A DNA stretch of 64,000 nt from Hyphomicrobiales bacterium (GCA_900466945.1 UBNV01000006.1:248001-312000), one strand, 5' to 3'. Counted from the first letter of the stretch, positions 35,366-45,276 are shown. Notes: generated from the sequence alone by a model not told the origin. Numbers and translations are program-made.

Positions 35366-35938
35366 ATGCCAACTCCCCTGAAACTCTACCTCGCCGGCCC
35401 CGAAGTCTTCCTGCCCGATGCCCGCGCCATCCTCGATGCCAAGGCAGACCTCACCCGCGTTTACGGCTTCGAGCCGATTTGCCCCGGCGACCTCACCATT
35501 CCGCCGGCTCCGACCAAACACCAGTTCGGTCTCAACATCTCCGAAGTCGACGAGGGCTTCATGAACCGGGCCGACGGCATCATCGCCAATCTCACGCCCT
35601 TTCGCGGCATCGCCGCCGATCCCGGCACCGTCTTCGAGCTCGGCTACATGTGCGGCGCCGGCAAGATCGTCGCCTGCTACACGAATGTCGCTGAAACGCA
35701 TTATCAACGCACACTCGCCTGGTATGGCGGCGCGCTCAGTCGTGATGCCGAAGGCCGCATACGCGGCCCCGACGGCCATTCGCTGGAGGATTTCGACATG
35801 ATCGAAAACCTCATGCTGCATGGCGGGGTAGTCCGTCGGGGTGGTCCGGTGGTCGTCCACGCGGCAGCTCCGGAGACACTCTGGACCGATCTGACCGCCT
35901 TCGAAGAGTGCTTGAAGGCGCTTTCGGAAAGAGTCTGA
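35366..35938 (+). CDS. nucleoside 2-deoxyribosyltransferase
   Basis: The 190-residue protein has KLYLAGPEVFLPDA at the start, NRADGIIANLTPFRGIAADPGTVFELGYMCGAGK in the middle and a long C-terminal extension. The Glu of GTVFELGY is the catalytic nucleophile and the Asp of the NRADG motif is conserved. Family members exchange bases between deoxynucleosides in salvage, or hydrolyse nucleotides. Which of these it does is not resolved here. The gene is divergent from recQ, and its upstream ribosome binding site is weak. Confidence 0.85.
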   Translation: MPTPLKLYLAGPEVFLPDARAILDAKADLTRVYGFEPICPGDLTIPPAPTKHQFGLNISEVDEGFMNRADGIIANLTPFRGIAADPGTVFELGYMCGAGKIVACYTNVAETHYQRTLAWYGGALSRDAEGRIRGPDGHSLEDFDMIENLMLHGGVVRRGGPVVVHAAAPETLWTDLTAFEECLKALSERV

Positions 35939-35962
35939 AATCAGCGGCTTGGCTCCGAGCCT

Positions 35963-36367
35963 TCAGCCGCCGTCACACGCCGGATCACCTGCCTGCGCAA
36001 AGCCTGAAGGATCGGTCGCCATGGCCGACACCATGTCCTGCGGTGCATCTGTGTCGGTGTGTTTCGCCGACCAGAGCACCATCGACACCAGCACCGGCGC
36101 CAGATCGGCCCCCTTGGCCGTCAGCCCGTAGACGAAGCGTCGCTTGTCCGACGGGTCGCGCCGCTTGTCGATGATGCCTGCGTCTTCGAGCTTTGCCAGC
36201 CGGTCCGAGAGCACGTTGGTGGCAATTCCTTCGCCGGCGGCGAGAAAACCGTTGTAGCCGGATATGCCCTTGAACATCAGGTCACGCACCACGAGCAGCG
36301 ACCAGGCGTCGCCGAAGAGGTCGAGCGCAAGCGCGATCGGGCACAGGGAGCGGGCAGGGCGGTTCAT
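35963..36367 (-). CDS. HxlR-family transcriptional regulator
   Basis: The 134-residue winged-helix protein carries RSLCPIALALDLFGDAWSLLVVRDLMF near the start, with the Cys at residue 8 found in thiol-sensing HxlR regulators. FLAAGEGIATNVLSDRLAKLEDAGIIDKRRDPSD and FVYGLTAKG supply the recognition helix and wing. It is divergent from a small membrane-protein gene across 92 bases, with a clear inverted repeat between them. The start at the second Met (36367) removes an 11-residue extension without a ribosome binding site. Confidence 0.88.
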   Translation of the reverse strand: MNRPARSLCPIALALDLFGDAWSLLVVRDLMFKGISGYNGFLAAGEGIATNVLSDRLAKLEDAGIIDKRRDPSDKRRFVYGLTAKGADLAPVLVSMVLWSAKHTDTDAPQDMVSAMATDPSGFAQAGDPACDGG

Positions 36368-36385
36368 GTCGGTTCCGGTCAAATC

Positions 36386-36402
36386 ACTTGCAAATAGCAA
36401 GT
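36386..36402. promoter_or_regulatory. inverted repeat, candidate HxlR operator
   Basis: ACTTGC and GCAAGT are perfect arms separated by AAATA, 19 bases before the HxlR start and 58 bases before the membrane-protein start. The position suits autoregulation and control of the divergent gene. Confidence 0.65.
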
Positions 36403-36459
36403 TATCATGTTTCCATCACTCCGGGGAATGAAACTATGAGACCTTGGGGAGGTTTCGTC

Positions 36460-36867
36460 ATGGGCAAGGCATTCTGGCTCGGCTTCGCCGCTTATCTTCT
36501 GCCGACTTTCCCGCTCGGTTACGTCTGGCACCTGAAGACTTTCGCACCCGTCTACCACCGCCTCGACATGTACCGCCCCGATGTCATCATCCCGCTTGGC
36601 CTCGCGTCGATGGTGATCCAGGGCCTGATCTTCTCCTTCGCCTATCCGCGCCTCTTCTCCACGGCACCGGCCGATACCTGGCGCAGCGCCGCTGCCGCGT
36701 TCCTCGTCTTTGGCCTTCTCGCCTTTTCCTTCGTGGTCCTGCCGGTCGCGGCGAAGTACCGCATGACCTCGGTCGGAGATTTCATGGCGCTGGAAACCAC
36801 CTTCACCTTCCTGCAATTCGCCGTGGTCGCGCCGCTGATGGCGCTCGCCCACCGGCAGGTGATCTGA
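36460..36867 (+). CDS. small four-helix membrane protein
   Basis: The 135-residue protein has four hydrophobic segments (near residues 4-22, 48-68, 78-100 and 108-130) and few charged residues. It resembles no family I can name with confidence. TTGGGGAGG 7 bases before the ATG at 36460 fixes the start; an ATG at 36436 is less well placed. The divergent HxlR regulator and the operator between them suggest stress-induced expression. Confidence 0.7.
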   Translation: MGKAFWLGFAAYLLPTFPLGYVWHLKTFAPVYHRLDMYRPDVIIPLGLASMVIQGLIFSFAYPRLFSTAPADTWRSAAAAFLVFGLLAFSFVVLPVAAKYRMTSVGDFMALETTFTFLQFAVVAPLMALAHRQVI

Positions 36868-36893
36868 GGACATCGTAGGGCGGGAGAAAACTG

Positions 36894-36921
36894 GCCAGGG
36901 CTGCACCATCGTAGCCCTGGC
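36894..36921 (-). terminator. terminator of msrB
   Basis: GCCAGGGCT and AGCCCTGGC form a perfect 9-bp stem with a 10-base loop. On the minus strand it is followed by AGTTTTC. It may also act on the convergent membrane-protein gene. Confidence 0.7.
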
Positions 36922-36961
36922 AGTGTCGACTTTTCATTCACTCTTTACCGGGGAGGAGCCG

Positions 36962-37375
36962 TCACTCGATCGGCGTAAACACCATCGAATGCCCATTGAT
37001 GCAGTAGCGCAGCCCGGTCGGCTTCGGGCCGTCGGGGAAGACATGGCCGAGATGCCCGCCGCAATTGGCGCAGCGGATTTCGGTGCGCACCATGCCGAAC
37101 GCCGTGTCGCGGTGCTCGGTCACGGCATCGGGTTTCACCGGCTCGAAATAGCTCGGCCAGCCGCAGCCAGCGTCGAACTTGGTGTCGGAGACGAAGAGCG
37201 GCTCGTCGCAGGCCGCACAGCTATAGAGGCCTTTCTGAAAATTGTCCCAGTAGGGGCCGGTGAAGGCACGCTCCGTGCCGTGTTCACGCAGGATGCGATA
37301 TTGCTCCGGCGTCAGCTGATCGCGCCATTCGGCGTCGGACTTGACGATCTTCGGGGCGGTGGTGGAAGCGGTCAT
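36962..37375 (-). CDS. msrB: peptide-methionine (R)-S-oxide reductase
   Basis: The 137-residue enzyme has the zinc-binding pairs CAACD near residue 50 and [12 protein letters not shown] near residue 98. The catalytic Cys lies in [11 protein letters not shown] near the C-terminus. [14 protein letters not shown] in the middle is a family hallmark. It reduces methionine-R-sulfoxide in proteins, recycling through thioredoxin. GGAGAACATC sets the start; the open frame extends 22 residues further upstream. It is a single-gene unit divergent from the mrp operon. Confidence 0.95.
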   Translation of the reverse strand: MTASTTAPKIVKSDAEWRDQLTPEQYRILREHGTERAFTGPYWDNFQKGLYSCAACDEPLFVSDTKFDAGCGWPSYFEPVKPDAVTEHRDTAFGMVRTEIRCANCGGHLGHVFPDGPKPTGLRYCINGHSMVFTPIE

Positions 37376-37697
37376 GATGTTCTCCTTGGCGAGCACCGGG
37401 CGTGGCGAGCAGTGGAAAGCACGGCCCGGCTTTGGTTGCACTATAGATAGGGTGCCGGATACGGACCGGCAATTGTCTCTCCCGTGCTATTGGTCGCCAG
37501 AAGCAGGCTCCGCTTTCACCACGAACTGAAATACATGCGCCGTTTGTCGCCGAAACCTGGGTTGACGCCTCCGTGAACCGACAAGGTTCCGTTTTTGCTT
37601 GAGACGAAGGTTGGCTTGTCCTAACACGGTCCCACCTTGTATCGACGTATGATCGAGACCCGATGCGATACCCGATCCTTGCCTACGGGGAGATGGA
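37376..37697. other. divergent promoter region of msrB and mrpA
   Basis: The 322 bases hold no convincing gene. CTTGAGACGAAGG near 37598 and CTTGTCCTAACACGG near 37616 lie about 80-100 bases before mrpA, but I cannot assign a promoter with confidence. Confidence 0.5.
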
Positions 37698-40121
37698 ATG
37701 CCTGAGATGACGAGCGACCTGACCTGGGTCGCCATGCTGTTGCCCTTCGCCGCCGCCCTCCTGGCGCCGTGGCTCACGGCGCGACTAGGGGCGAATGCCG
37801 CCTGGCTGCTGGCCTTGGCGCCCGCACTGGCCTTTGCGCATTTCGCCGGTTTTCTGCCCGAGATCGCCGCCGGCGAGCGGGTGACCGGCGGCTTCGCTTG
37901 GGTTCCCAGCATCAATCTCTCCTTCTCCTGGTTCCTCGACGGCCTGTCGCTCACCTTCGCGCTTTTGATCACCGGCATCGGTGCCCTGATCGTGCTTTAT
38001 GCCGGCGGCTACATGAAGGGCCATCCGCAGCAGGGTCGCTTCATCGGCTTCATCCTGCTCTTCATGGGCGCCATGCTCGGCCTCGTCGTCTCCGACAGCT
38101 TCCTGATGCTCTTCGTCTTCTGGGAGCTCACCTCCATCACCTCCTTCCTGCTGATCGGTTTCGATCACACGCGTGAAGCCTCGCGCCGTGCGGCGTTGCA
38201 GGCGCTGGTGGTGACAGGCGGCGGCGGTCTCGTCCTGCTCGCCGGCATGATCTTCATCTGGAACATCACCGGCGTCAGCCAGCTCTCGCTGCTTCTCGCC
38301 ACGGGCGATGCGCTCCGCGAAAGCCCTTTCTATCTGGCGGCCCTTTTCCTGGTCCTCGGCGGCGCCTTCACCAAGTCGGCCCAGTTTCCCTTCCATTTCT
38401 GGCTGCCCAATGCCATGGAGGCGCCGACCCCGGTCTCGGCCTATCTGCATTCCGCCACCATGGTAAAGGCCGGCGTCTATCTCCTGATGCGCCTTAACCC
38501 GGTCATGGGCGAAACCCCCGCCTGGGAAATCCTGCTGCCTTTCTTCGGTGGCATCACGCTTCTGGTCGGAGCGGTCCTCGCCGTGCGCCAGACGGATCTG
38601 AAGCTGATGCTGGCCTATACGACGGTCGCCTCGCTCGGCCTGCTCGTCATGCTCACCGGCTTTGACACGCCTTACGCGGTCGAGGCGGCGGTGCTCTATC
38701 TCGTCGCCCACTCGCTGTTCAAGGGCGGCCTCTTCATGGTCGCCGGCGCGATCGATCACGAATCCGGCACCCGCGACATCACCAAGCTCGGCGGCCTTGG
38801 CAAGCTGATGCCGATCACCTTTGCCGCAGCACTCCTCGCCGGCATATCCATGGCGGGGCTTCCGCCGCTCTTTGGCTTCCTCGCCAAGGAAGAGATCTAC
38901 CATGCGCTGGCGGGCGCATCCCCCCGCGCCATCCTCTTCACGGCCGTGGCCGTCATCGGCAATGCGCTGATGTTCGTCATCGCCTTTGCCGTCGGCCTCA
39001 AGCCCTTCATCGGCCGGGAAGGCGACACGCCGAAACACGCCCATGAAGGTCCCGTCTTGCTCTGGCTCGGCCCGCTGACGCTCGCCGTCCTATCGCTCGC
39101 AGGCGCGCTCTTCTCCGGCATCGCCCACCGCTTCGTGTCCTCGCCCATGGCGAGCGCCGTGGATGGCGAGGCGCAGACCGTCACCATCGGCCTCATTCCC
39201 TCCATCGGCGTCGCGCTGGCGCTCTCGGTGCTCACCGTCATCATCGGCGTCGTGCTCTATCTCGGCCTCGACCGTCTCCGCGCCGCCGTCGACCGCCTCG
39301 TCACCGGGCTTACAATTAGCCCGGATCGCGGCTTCGACCATGTCATCAGCGGCCTCGTGCGGATATCGACCACGGTCACCCGCTTCGTCCAGAACGGCCG
39401 CCTCGAGACCTACATCACACTTTCCTTCATCTTCGTCGCGATCGTGCTGCTCGTTACACCTGTCGTCTATGGCGAGCTTCCGACCGGTCTCAGCTTGCCG
39501 TCGGAATTCGACTTCCACGAAATGGCGGTCCTCGCCATCGCCGTGATCGGCGTCATTGCCGTCTTGTCTGCCAAGGATCGCCTGACCGCCATCGTCTGCC
39601 TCGGCATCCAGGGTTTTGCCATCGCCGTCATCTTCCTGCTCTATGGTGCGCCGGATCTCTCCTTCACCCAGTTCATGGTCGAGACGCTGTCGGTCGTCAT
39701 CCTGGCTCTGGTCATGACGCGCCTCCGGCTCTCGCCCTCGGATCACCGCCCCATGTCGGCCCGCCTGCTCGACGGCTCACTCGCCATTGCCTGCGGCGTC
39801 GGCTTCGGACTGATGCTCGCCGCCTCGACAGCCGGGCCCTTCGATGGCGCGCTCTCCGCCTTCTTTGCCGAACATTCCAAGATCATCGCCCATGGCGCCA
39901 ATGTCGTGAACGTCATCATCGTTGACTTCCGCGGGGTCGATACGCTGGGTGAGATAGCCGTCGTCATGATCACCGGCCTCTCGATCCTCGCCCTCATCCG
40001 CATTCGTGTCGTCGGCGCCCCGGCAGCCCCTGTCCCGGCAGGCCCTGTCATGGCGGCGCCGGTGGAGGCCGCCGGCAAGGCCAAGCGTCCGGCCAAGACC
40101 AAAGGTGGAAAGCGCTCATGA
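37698..40121 (+). CDS. mrpA: Mrp cation/H+ antiporter subunit A
   Basis: The 807-residue membrane protein combines an NuoL-like proton-pumping domain with the C-terminal Mrp extension. [19 protein letters not shown] near residue 134 carries the essential Glu. [36 protein letters not shown] near residue 222 has the Lys and His of the ion path. The C-terminal 250 residues contain further helices ([15 protein letters not shown]). It ends in a Lys-rich tail. MrpA works with B-G as one complex that exports Na+ (or K+) for H+; the rhizobial homologue is called PhaA. The ATG has GGGGAG 5 bases upstream, and the stop overlaps mrpB as ATGA. Confidence 0.95.
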   Translation: MPEMTSDLTWVAMLLPFAAALLAPWLTARLGANAAWLLALAPALAFAHFAGFLPEIAAGERVTGGFAWVPSINLSFSWFLDGLSLTFALLITGIGALIVLYAGGYMKGHPQQGRFIGFILLFMGAMLGLVVSDSFLMLFVFWELTSITSFLLIGFDHTREASRRAALQALVVTGGGGLVLLAGMIFIWNITGVSQLSLLLATGDALRESPFYLAALFLVLGGAFTKSAQFPFHFWLPNAMEAPTPVSAYLHSATMVKAGVYLLMRLNPVMGETPAWEILLPFFGGITLLVGAVLAVRQTDLKLMLAYTTVASLGLLVMLTGFDTPYAVEAAVLYLVAHSLFKGGLFMVAGAIDHESGTRDITKLGGLGKLMPITFAAALLAGISMAGLPPLFGFLAKEEIYHALAGASPRAILFTAVAVIGNALMFVIAFAVGLKPFIGREGDTPKHAHEGPVLLWLGPLTLAVLSLAGALFSGIAHRFVSSPMASAVDGEAQTVTIGLIPSIGVALALSVLTVIIGVVLYLGLDRLRAAVDRLVTGLTISPDRGFDHVISGLVRISTTVTRFVQNGRLETYITLSFIFVAIVLLVTPVVYGELPTGLSLPSEFDFHEMAVLAIAVIGVIAVLSAKDRLTAIVCLGIQGFAIAVIFLLYGAPDLSFTQFMVETLSVVILALVMTRLRLSPSDHRPMSARLLDGSLAIACGVGFGLMLAASTAGPFDGALSAFFAEHSKIIAHGANVVNVIIVDFRGVDTLGEIAVVMITGLSILALIRIRVVGAPAAPVPAGPVMAAPVEAAGKAKRPAKTKGGKRS

Positions 40122-40537
40122 ACACCCTGATCTTCCGCACCTTCGCGCCCTTCCTGACGGCCTTGATGCTGGTCTTTTCGATCTTCGTCCTGCTGCGCGG
40201 CCACAACGAACCCGGTGGCGGCTTCATCGGTGGCCTGATCGGGGCTGCGGCCTTCGCCATGTATGGCATCGCCTTCGGCGTCCAGGCCGTGCGCCGCGCC
40301 ATGGTCTTTCATCCGATGTCGATCGCCGGCTGTGGCCTCCTGGTCTCGACCCTCTCGGGCGTGATCTCGGCCCCTCTCGGCTATCCCTTCATGACCGGCG
40401 TGTGGATCTATCCGAGCCTCGCCGGCGTCGAAGTACCGCTCGCAACGGTGATCTCCTTCGACATCGGCGTCTATCTCGTGGTCGTCGGCACCTTCGCCTC
40501 GATTGCGCTCGCACTCGAAGAAAGGGATGACGGCTGA
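40118..40537 (+). CDS. mrpB: Mrp antiporter subunit B
   Basis: The 139-residue protein has four hydrophobic segments. [28 protein letters not shown] near residue 28 is the MnhB signature, and [20 protein letters not shown] closes the chain. It overlaps mrpA by 4 bases and mrpC by 1 base, so translation is coupled. Its exact role inside the Mrp complex is structural or proton-path related. Confidence 0.93.
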   Translation: MNTLIFRTFAPFLTALMLVFSIFVLLRGHNEPGGGFIGGLIGAAAFAMYGIAFGVQAVRRAMVFHPMSIAGCGLLVSTLSGVISAPLGYPFMTGVWIYPSLAGVEVPLATVISFDIGVYLVVVGTFASIALALEERDDG

Positions 40538-40914
40538 TGGAAGTCATCTTCTCCCTCGTCGTCGGCATCTTCTTCGCCGCCGCCGTCTATCTCATGCTGT
40601 CGAAGAAGATCATCCGCATTCTGCTCGGCATCGTCCTGCTCGGCAATGCCGTCAACATGCTGCTCTTCACGGCCGGCCGCCTGACGCCCGCCATCCCGCC
40701 GATCATCCCCGGCGGCGTCGATGTGCTGCCGGCCGGCACCGCCAATCCGCTGCCGCAGGCCCTCATCCTGACGGCGATCGTTATTTCCTTCTCCTTCTTC
40801 TGTTTCCTGCTGGTGCTCACCTACCGCGCCTATCAGGACCTCGGCACCGACGACACGGGTGAAATGCGCGTCGCCGAGCCGCTGGACGATCCGTTGCCGC
40901 CGAGCGGCTACTGA
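40537..40914 (+). CDS. mrpC: Mrp antiporter subunit C
   Basis: The 125-residue protein has three transmembrane helices. It resembles NuoK: LSKKIIRILLGIVLLGNAVNMLLF near residue 22 and NPLPQALILTAIVISFSFFCFLL near residue 67. The polar tail of about 25 residues lies in the cytoplasm. The start shares one base with the mrpB stop. Confidence 0.93.
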   Translation: MEVIFSLVVGIFFAAAVYLMLSKKIIRILLGIVLLGNAVNMLLFTAGRLTPAIPPIIPGGVDVLPAGTANPLPQALILTAIVISFSFFCFLLVLTYRAYQDLGTDDTGEMRVAEPLDDPLPPSGY

Positions 40915-40934
40915 GCAGGAGACACGAGGACCTC

Positions 40935-42518
40935 ATGGCTGCCCCCACAACGACACCTGCCGACTACGCTAGCGCCTATGTGATGGAGCCGATGACGGCT
41001 GCCCACTGGCTGGCCGTCACGCCCATGGCGCTCTGCATCGCCTTCGGTGCCATCCTGATGATGATCCGCCACCGGACTCACTGGCATCCGCCCGTGGCGC
41101 TGGCCGGTCTGGCGCTGCTCGTCCTCAACAATGTCTACTTGCTGTCGAAGGTCATGGCCGATGGCCCGCTGACCATGATGATGGGCCGCTGGCTGCCGCC
41201 CTTCGGCATCGCCATCACGGTCGATCTCACCGGCGCGCTGCTGGCGCTCGCGGCTGCCATCGTCGCCTTCTGCGGCGCGCTCTACGCGCATGTCGAAATC
41301 AACAACAGTGGCCGCCGCTACGGCTTCTATCCGCTGCTGATGTTGCTCATGGCCGGCGTTTCCGGTGCCTTTCTCACGGGCGACATCTTCAACCTCTATG
41401 TCTGGTTCGAGGTCCTGCTGATCTCGTCCTTCGGCCTCCTGATTCTCGGCTCGGAGCGTGAACAGATCGATGGCGCGCTGAAATATGCCGTCCTGAACCT
41501 GATGGCGACGACGCTCTTCCTGATCGGCGTTGCCTATCTCTATGCCATATTCGGCACGCTCAACATGGCCGATATCGCCATGAAGGTCCCGGATTATGCC
41601 GGCACCGCGCCGCTGATGACACTCTCGGCGCTGTTCATCCTCGCCTTCTCGATGAAGGCCGCGGCCTTCCCGGTGAATTTCTGGCTGCCCGCCTCCTACC
41701 ACACACCCCGTGTCGTGGTCTCGGCGCTCTTTGCCGGCCTGCTGACCAAGGTCGGCGTCTATGCGCTGCTGCGCGTCATGGTCATGCTCTTCCCCGTCGA
41801 GCGTGAAGCGCTGAGCCTCGTCATTGCCATCGTGGCGGCTCTCACCATGATTCTCGGCGCCATGGGCGCGCTCGCCCAAAACGACATCCGCCGTTTCCTC
41901 GGCTTCGTCGTCGTGGCCGGCATCGGCAACATGATGGTGGGCATCGCGATCGGCAGCAATCTCGCCGTGGGCGCCGCGATCTTCTACGCCCTGCATTCGA
42001 TCCTGCTGATGACGGCCCTCTATCTCGTCGCTGGCGAGATCGCCCGCATCGGCGGTCATTTCCGCCTCGACCGCGTGGCCGGTCTCTGGAGCGCCGCACC
42101 GTTGTTCGGGGCCATCACCCTGGCGCTTTTCTTTGCCGCCAGCGGCTTGCCGCCCTTTTCCGGCTTCTGGCCGAAGGCGCTGTTGGTCAAGGCCTCGATC
42201 GATATCGGCGCCTGGTGGCTTGCCGCCTCCGTGCTCGTCTCCGGCTTCCTGACCACCATCGCCTTTGGCCGCGTCTTCCTCTTCGCCTTCTGGCGCCCTG
42301 CTGCGATGGAAGCGGAGCCGACGATGACGGCCACTCCGGTCGCTCCGATCGGAAACCAGGCCTGGCGTCTGGCACCGATCCTCATCCTCACCGGCTTCGT
42401 CGTCTGGTTCGGCTTCTTGCCCGATAGCCTGATTGTCCTGAGCCAGGATGCAGCCTCCGGCCTGCTTGATCCGACATCCTATATCCGCTCCGTCTTCCCT
42501 GAAGGAGGTGCCCGATGA
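40935..42518 (+). CDS. mrpD: Mrp antiporter subunit D
   Basis: The 527-residue membrane protein is NuoM/N-like. GDIFNLYVWFEVLLISSFGLL near residue 150 carries the conserved Glu, and FSMKAAAFPVNFWLPASYHTPRVVVSALFAGLLTKVGVYALLR near residue 240 carries the conserved Lys residues. With MrpA it is one of the two antiporter-like subunits. The gene starts 20 bases after mrpC behind ACGAGGACCTC. The stop overlaps mrpE as ATGA. A long antisense open frame (40908-42530) is a by-product of codon bias. Confidence 0.95.
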   Translation: MAAPTTTPADYASAYVMEPMTAAHWLAVTPMALCIAFGAILMMIRHRTHWHPPVALAGLALLVLNNVYLLSKVMADGPLTMMMGRWLPPFGIAITVDLTGALLALAAAIVAFCGALYAHVEINNSGRRYGFYPLLMLLMAGVSGAFLTGDIFNLYVWFEVLLISSFGLLILGSEREQIDGALKYAVLNLMATTLFLIGVAYLYAIFGTLNMADIAMKVPDYAGTAPLMTLSALFILAFSMKAAAFPVNFWLPASYHTPRVVVSALFAGLLTKVGVYALLRVMVMLFPVEREALSLVIAIVAALTMILGAMGALAQNDIRRFLGFVVVAGIGNMMVGIAIGSNLAVGAAIFYALHSILLMTALYLVAGEIARIGGHFRLDRVAGLWSAAPLFGAITLALFFAASGLPPFSGFWPKALLVKASIDIGAWWLAASVLVSGFLTTIAFGRVFLFAFWRPAAMEAEPTMTATPVAPIGNQAWRLAPILILTGFVVWFGFLPDSLIVLSQDAASGLLDPTSYIRSVFPEGGAR

Positions 42519-42988
42519 GCCTTTATGCAATTAGCATCCTGATGGCGGTCATCTGGGCCACCGTCTCGGGCAGCTTCACGCTTCTCAACCTGATCTTCGG
42601 TTTCGTTCTGTCGATCCTGACGCTCTATCTGCTGCGCGAACGCTTTGTCGGGGCAGATTATACCAGCCGCGTGCGTCGCATCCTGTCGCTCGTCATGCTC
42701 TTCCTGGTCGAACTGGCGAAGTCCGCCTGGAAGGTCGCAACGCTCGTGCTCAGCCCGAACATGGATCTGAAGCCCGGCATCTTTGCCTATCCTCTGACGG
42801 TGAAAAGCGATTGGGAAATCTCGCTGCTCGCCAATCTGATCACGCTGACGCCCGGCACGCTCTCGGTCGATGTCTCAGAGGATCGCCAGACCCTCTATGT
42901 GCATGCGCTCGACTGCTCGGACATCGAGGCCGCCCGCCGTGACATCGCCGAAGGCTTCGAGAAGAAGATCATGGAGGCCTTTGCCTGA
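42515..42988 (+). CDS. mrpE: Mrp antiporter subunit E
   Basis: The 157-residue protein has two or three N-terminal hydrophobic segments. A cytoplasmic domain follows with the MnhE pattern [43 protein letters not shown]. It overlaps mrpD by 4 bases, and its stop overlaps mrpF by 1 base. MrpE is needed for a full antiporter in many species but not for ion transport itself. Confidence 0.93.
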   Translation: MSLYAISILMAVIWATVSGSFTLLNLIFGFVLSILTLYLLRERFVGADYTSRVRRILSLVMLFLVELAKSAWKVATLVLSPNMDLKPGIFAYPLTVKSDWEISLLANLITLTPGTLSVDVSEDRQTLYVHALDCSDIEAARRDIAEGFEKKIMEAFA

Positions 42989-43419
42989 TGACCCCTGAAC
43001 TCATCGTCGAATACGCTTCCGTTACCGCCATCGCGATCCTGGTCGTTGCGTTGTTGCTCACGGTCTACCGCGCCGTGGTCGGCCCGACCCTGCCTGATCG
43101 CATCATCGCGCTCGACATGCTGGTCGGCATCGTGATCGGCTTCATCGCCGTCATCGCGCTCAGAACCGGCTATACGCTGTATATCGACATCGCCATCGCA
43201 CTCGGCCTTGTCGGTTTCCTCGCGACTGTCGCCTTCGCCCGCTTCGTCCTGGCCCGTGGCCGTGTCGGGGAGGGGGAGGACGTTGAGTTCGGTCCCGCTC
43301 CGTTTCTGACCAGGGCTGCGGCCAAACCCGCCTCATCGAGGCCAGTGAAGACGGAGAAGACGGACAAGCCGCGCAAGGCAAGCAAACCGGCCGCACCACG
43401 CGGCAAGGAGACCAAATGA
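42988..43419 (+). CDS. mrpF: Mrp antiporter subunit F
   Basis: The 143-residue protein has three hydrophobic segments with the MnhF pattern [31 protein letters not shown]. The Lys/Ala/Pro-rich cytoplasmic tail of about 45 residues is longer than in many relatives, which are near 90-100 residues. It overlaps mrpG by 4 bases. Confidence 0.92.
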   Translation: MTPELIVEYASVTAIAILVVALLLTVYRAVVGPTLPDRIIALDMLVGIVIGFIAVIALRTGYTLYIDIAIALGLVGFLATVAFARFVLARGRVGEGEDVEFGPAPFLTRAAAKPASSRPVKTEKTDKPRKASKPAAPRGKETK

Positions 43420-43745
43420 TCTCGCTTCTCGCCGCTCTCGCCGTTGCCGTCCTGATGATCGGCGGCGCCCTGTTCTCGCTGGTTGCCGCGATTGGGGTCA
43501 ACCGCCTGCCGGATCTCTACACCCGCATGCATGCGGCCTCCAAGGCCGGCACGGTCGGGTCTGGCCTGCTCCTGCTCGCCGTCGGCCTGCATGCGGCCGA
43601 TGGCGCGACCTTTGGACGGGCGCTGGCGGGCATCGTCTTTTTCGTGCTGACGGCCCCGATTTCAGCCCATCTTCTCGCGCGCGCGGCCCACAAGGTCGGC
43701 TACAAACTGTCGTCTGTATCGGTACGTGACGATATGATGGGATAA
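43416..43745 (+). CDS. mrpG: Mrp antiporter subunit G
   Basis: The 109-residue protein has three transmembrane helices and the MnhG signature [33 protein letters not shown] near residue 26, then [17 protein letters not shown]. It completes the seven-subunit operon. No terminator is visible after the stop; a long AT-rich gap follows. Confidence 0.93.
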   Translation: MISLLAALAVAVLMIGGALFSLVAAIGVNRLPDLYTRMHAASKAGTVGSGLLLLAVGLHAADGATFGRALAGIVFFVLTAPISAHLLARAAHKVGYKLSSVSVRDDMMG

Positions 43746-44155
43746 TTACGCCGCTGTTATTGCCGGTTGAATTTATGTTTCTAATGAAATCGCTGCTTTC
43801 GGTTGCAGTGCAAACTGAACTAACGTCGAATAAAAAAGATTTATACCCGTCATATCTAGTAGAAATATCAGGTGGACATTTGCAGCAAGAGTGATAATTC
43901 ACTTTTGAGAGCGCTGATCTGTTGCGTTTGCGGTTTATATGCGAAGTTGAGTTTCGGGTATCGGCCTGCGCAAAGACCTGATCTTCGTCGTGACAGACGT
44001 TGCAGAAGGAGGGACGGTTTGGGGACCGTCTCTTGAAATTTGGTGATCTTCGTGGGGAACTTTCATCTTCCGTATCCGCTTGGCGCTACGGGAGGGATTT
44101 GAACTATTGTCTGCGCGGACGGCGGATCCGCGCGGGAATTGAACAGGAGATTTGA
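43746..44155. promoter_or_regulatory. long AT-rich leader/promoter region of mucR
   Basis: The 410 bases between mrpG and mucR are visibly poorer in G+C than the rest and have many TA steps (for example near 43745-43900). No gene is supported. Ros/MucR proteins bind AT-rich DNA and are usually autoregulated from such long upstream regions, so self-repression here is likely. Confidence 0.6.
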
Positions 44156-44584
44156 ATGAGTGAAGTCCAACAGGGTCCCAGCCAGCAGTTGCTGGTGGAA
44201 CTGACCGCCGATATCGTCTCGGCTTATGTCAGCAACCACATGGTCCAGGTCAGTGACCTGACAACCCTGATCGCCGATGTCCACCAGGCTCTAAACAGCA
44301 CAGCGTCGCCAACCCCGGTGCCGGCTGTCGTCGAAAAGCCGAAGCCTCCGGTTCCGATCCGCAAGTCGATCGAGGACGACTATCTGATCTGCCTCGAGGA
44401 TGGTCAGAAGTTCAAGTCGCTCAAGCGCCACCTGATGACCCATTACAACATGACCCCGGAAGAATATCGCGAGAAGTGGGGCCTGCCGGCCGACTATCCG
44501 ATGGTCGCCCCGGCCTATGCCGAAGCGCGCTCGCGCCTCGCCAAGGAAATGGGTCTGGGCCAGCGCCGCAAGCGCGGCAAGTAA
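44156..44584 (+). CDS. mucR: Ros/MucR-family zinc-finger-like regulator
   Basis: The 142-residue protein has an N-terminal helical dimerisation part and a Pro-rich linker near residues 45-65. The DNA-binding domain is [33 protein letters not shown] near residues 78-110. The classical prokaryotic zinc finger has Cys-x2-Cys; here the second Cys is Asp (CLED), followed by His-x3-His. Such variants fold and bind DNA in related proteins, with or without zinc. MucR/Ros proteins are H-NS-like silencers of exopolysaccharide, motility and cell-cycle genes. A strong terminator follows. Downstream order is that of the Agrobacterium ros region. Confidence 0.92.
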   Translation: MSEVQQGPSQQLLVELTADIVSAYVSNHMVQVSDLTTLIADVHQALNSTASPTPVPAVVEKPKPPVPIRKSIEDDYLICLEDGQKFKSLKRHLMTHYNMTPEEYREKWGLPADYPMVAPAYAEARSRLAKEMGLGQRRKRGK

Positions 44585-44619
44585 GCCCGGCACAGCCGCT
44601 TGCGGCATGCGGAAGACGA

Positions 44620-44645
44620 GGCCGGTCCTGCGACCGGCCTTTTTT
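44620..44645 (+). terminator. Rho-independent terminator of mucR
   Basis: GGCCGGTC and GACCGGCC pair perfectly around CTGC, followed by six T. Confidence 0.95.
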
Positions 44646-44773
44646 GTGTTCTTGAATGGGAAAATAATCAGCATCCTCGGGTGAGGCGTTGTGGAAGTCT
44701 CGGGCCGGAAAAAGGAAATTTCGGCACCCCTAAATTCATGGGGTTCAAAAACCGGCCTTGTCTGCTAGTTTTG

Positions 44774-44791
44774 ATAGGAAGAAAATCCTAT
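44774..44791. promoter_or_regulatory. inverted repeat before the DnaA-C-like gene
   Basis: ATAGGA and TCCTAT are perfect arms separated by AGAAAA, 13 bases before the GTG start. It is a possible operator or a translation-affecting hairpin. Confidence 0.35.
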
Positions 44792-44804
44792 TACGAGGTG
44801 CGCC

Positions 44805-45245
44805 GTGACCGTCGATCCTTCCTCTCCACCCCAAACGCCAAGCTTGCCGGCCGCACTCCCGCTCGAATGGGACGCCGGCGAGTCGGATGTCTCTTATCCG
44901 GACGGGACGAGCCTGCGGCCTCTCACCCCCGAACGGCGTCTTCTCTGCATGATCGTGCGCCAGCTGACGGAGGAACTGCTGCGCTCCACCGGTCTTGAGA
45001 GCGATCAGGATCCCGGTCGAAGGGCAACGAGCCATGTACGCCAGGTGGCGATGTATGTCTGCCATGTCGCCTATTCCATGCCCATGGGGGAGGTGGCGGA
45101 AGCCTTCGGTCGCGATCGCTCCACGGTCGGCCATGCCTGCCGCATGGTGGAAGACCGCCGCGACGACCGCGCCTATGACACCTTCGTCGCGATCGTCGAG
45201 CGCATGGCGAGCGCCGTGCACCTGCTCGCCGGCCGGCGCATCTGA
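44805..45245 (+). CDS. stand-alone DnaA C-terminal-type DNA-binding protein
   Basis: The 146-residue protein is a helix-turn-helix related to the DnaA domain IV. RQVAMYVCHVAYSMPMGEVAEAFGRDRSTVGHACRMVEDRRDD (near residues 78-122) corresponds to the DnaA signature, where DnaA has DHTTV. There is no AAA+ ATPase domain; the first 50 residues are Pro-rich. Small proteins of this kind are common next to DUF6456 in rhizobia, and their role is not established. DNA binding is likely, and competition at DnaA boxes is only an inference. The start is GTG with ACGAGG upstream. The next gene follows directly. Confidence 0.8.
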   Translation: MTVDPSSPPQTPSLPAALPLEWDAGESDVSYPDGTSLRPLTPERRLLCMIVRQLTEELLRSTGLESDQDPGRRATSHVRQVAMYVCHVAYSMPMGEVAEAFGRDRSTVGHACRMVEDRRDDRAYDTFVAIVERMASAVHLLAGRRI

Positions 45246-45276
45246 GGGGAGGCGACACACGACGCAGGAGAAGAAC

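Noticed and set aside
40908-42530. A 540-codon minus-strand frame opposite mrpD
   Set aside because: It is low-complexity (Glu, Gln, Gly, Arg), without similarity, and mrpD is certain.
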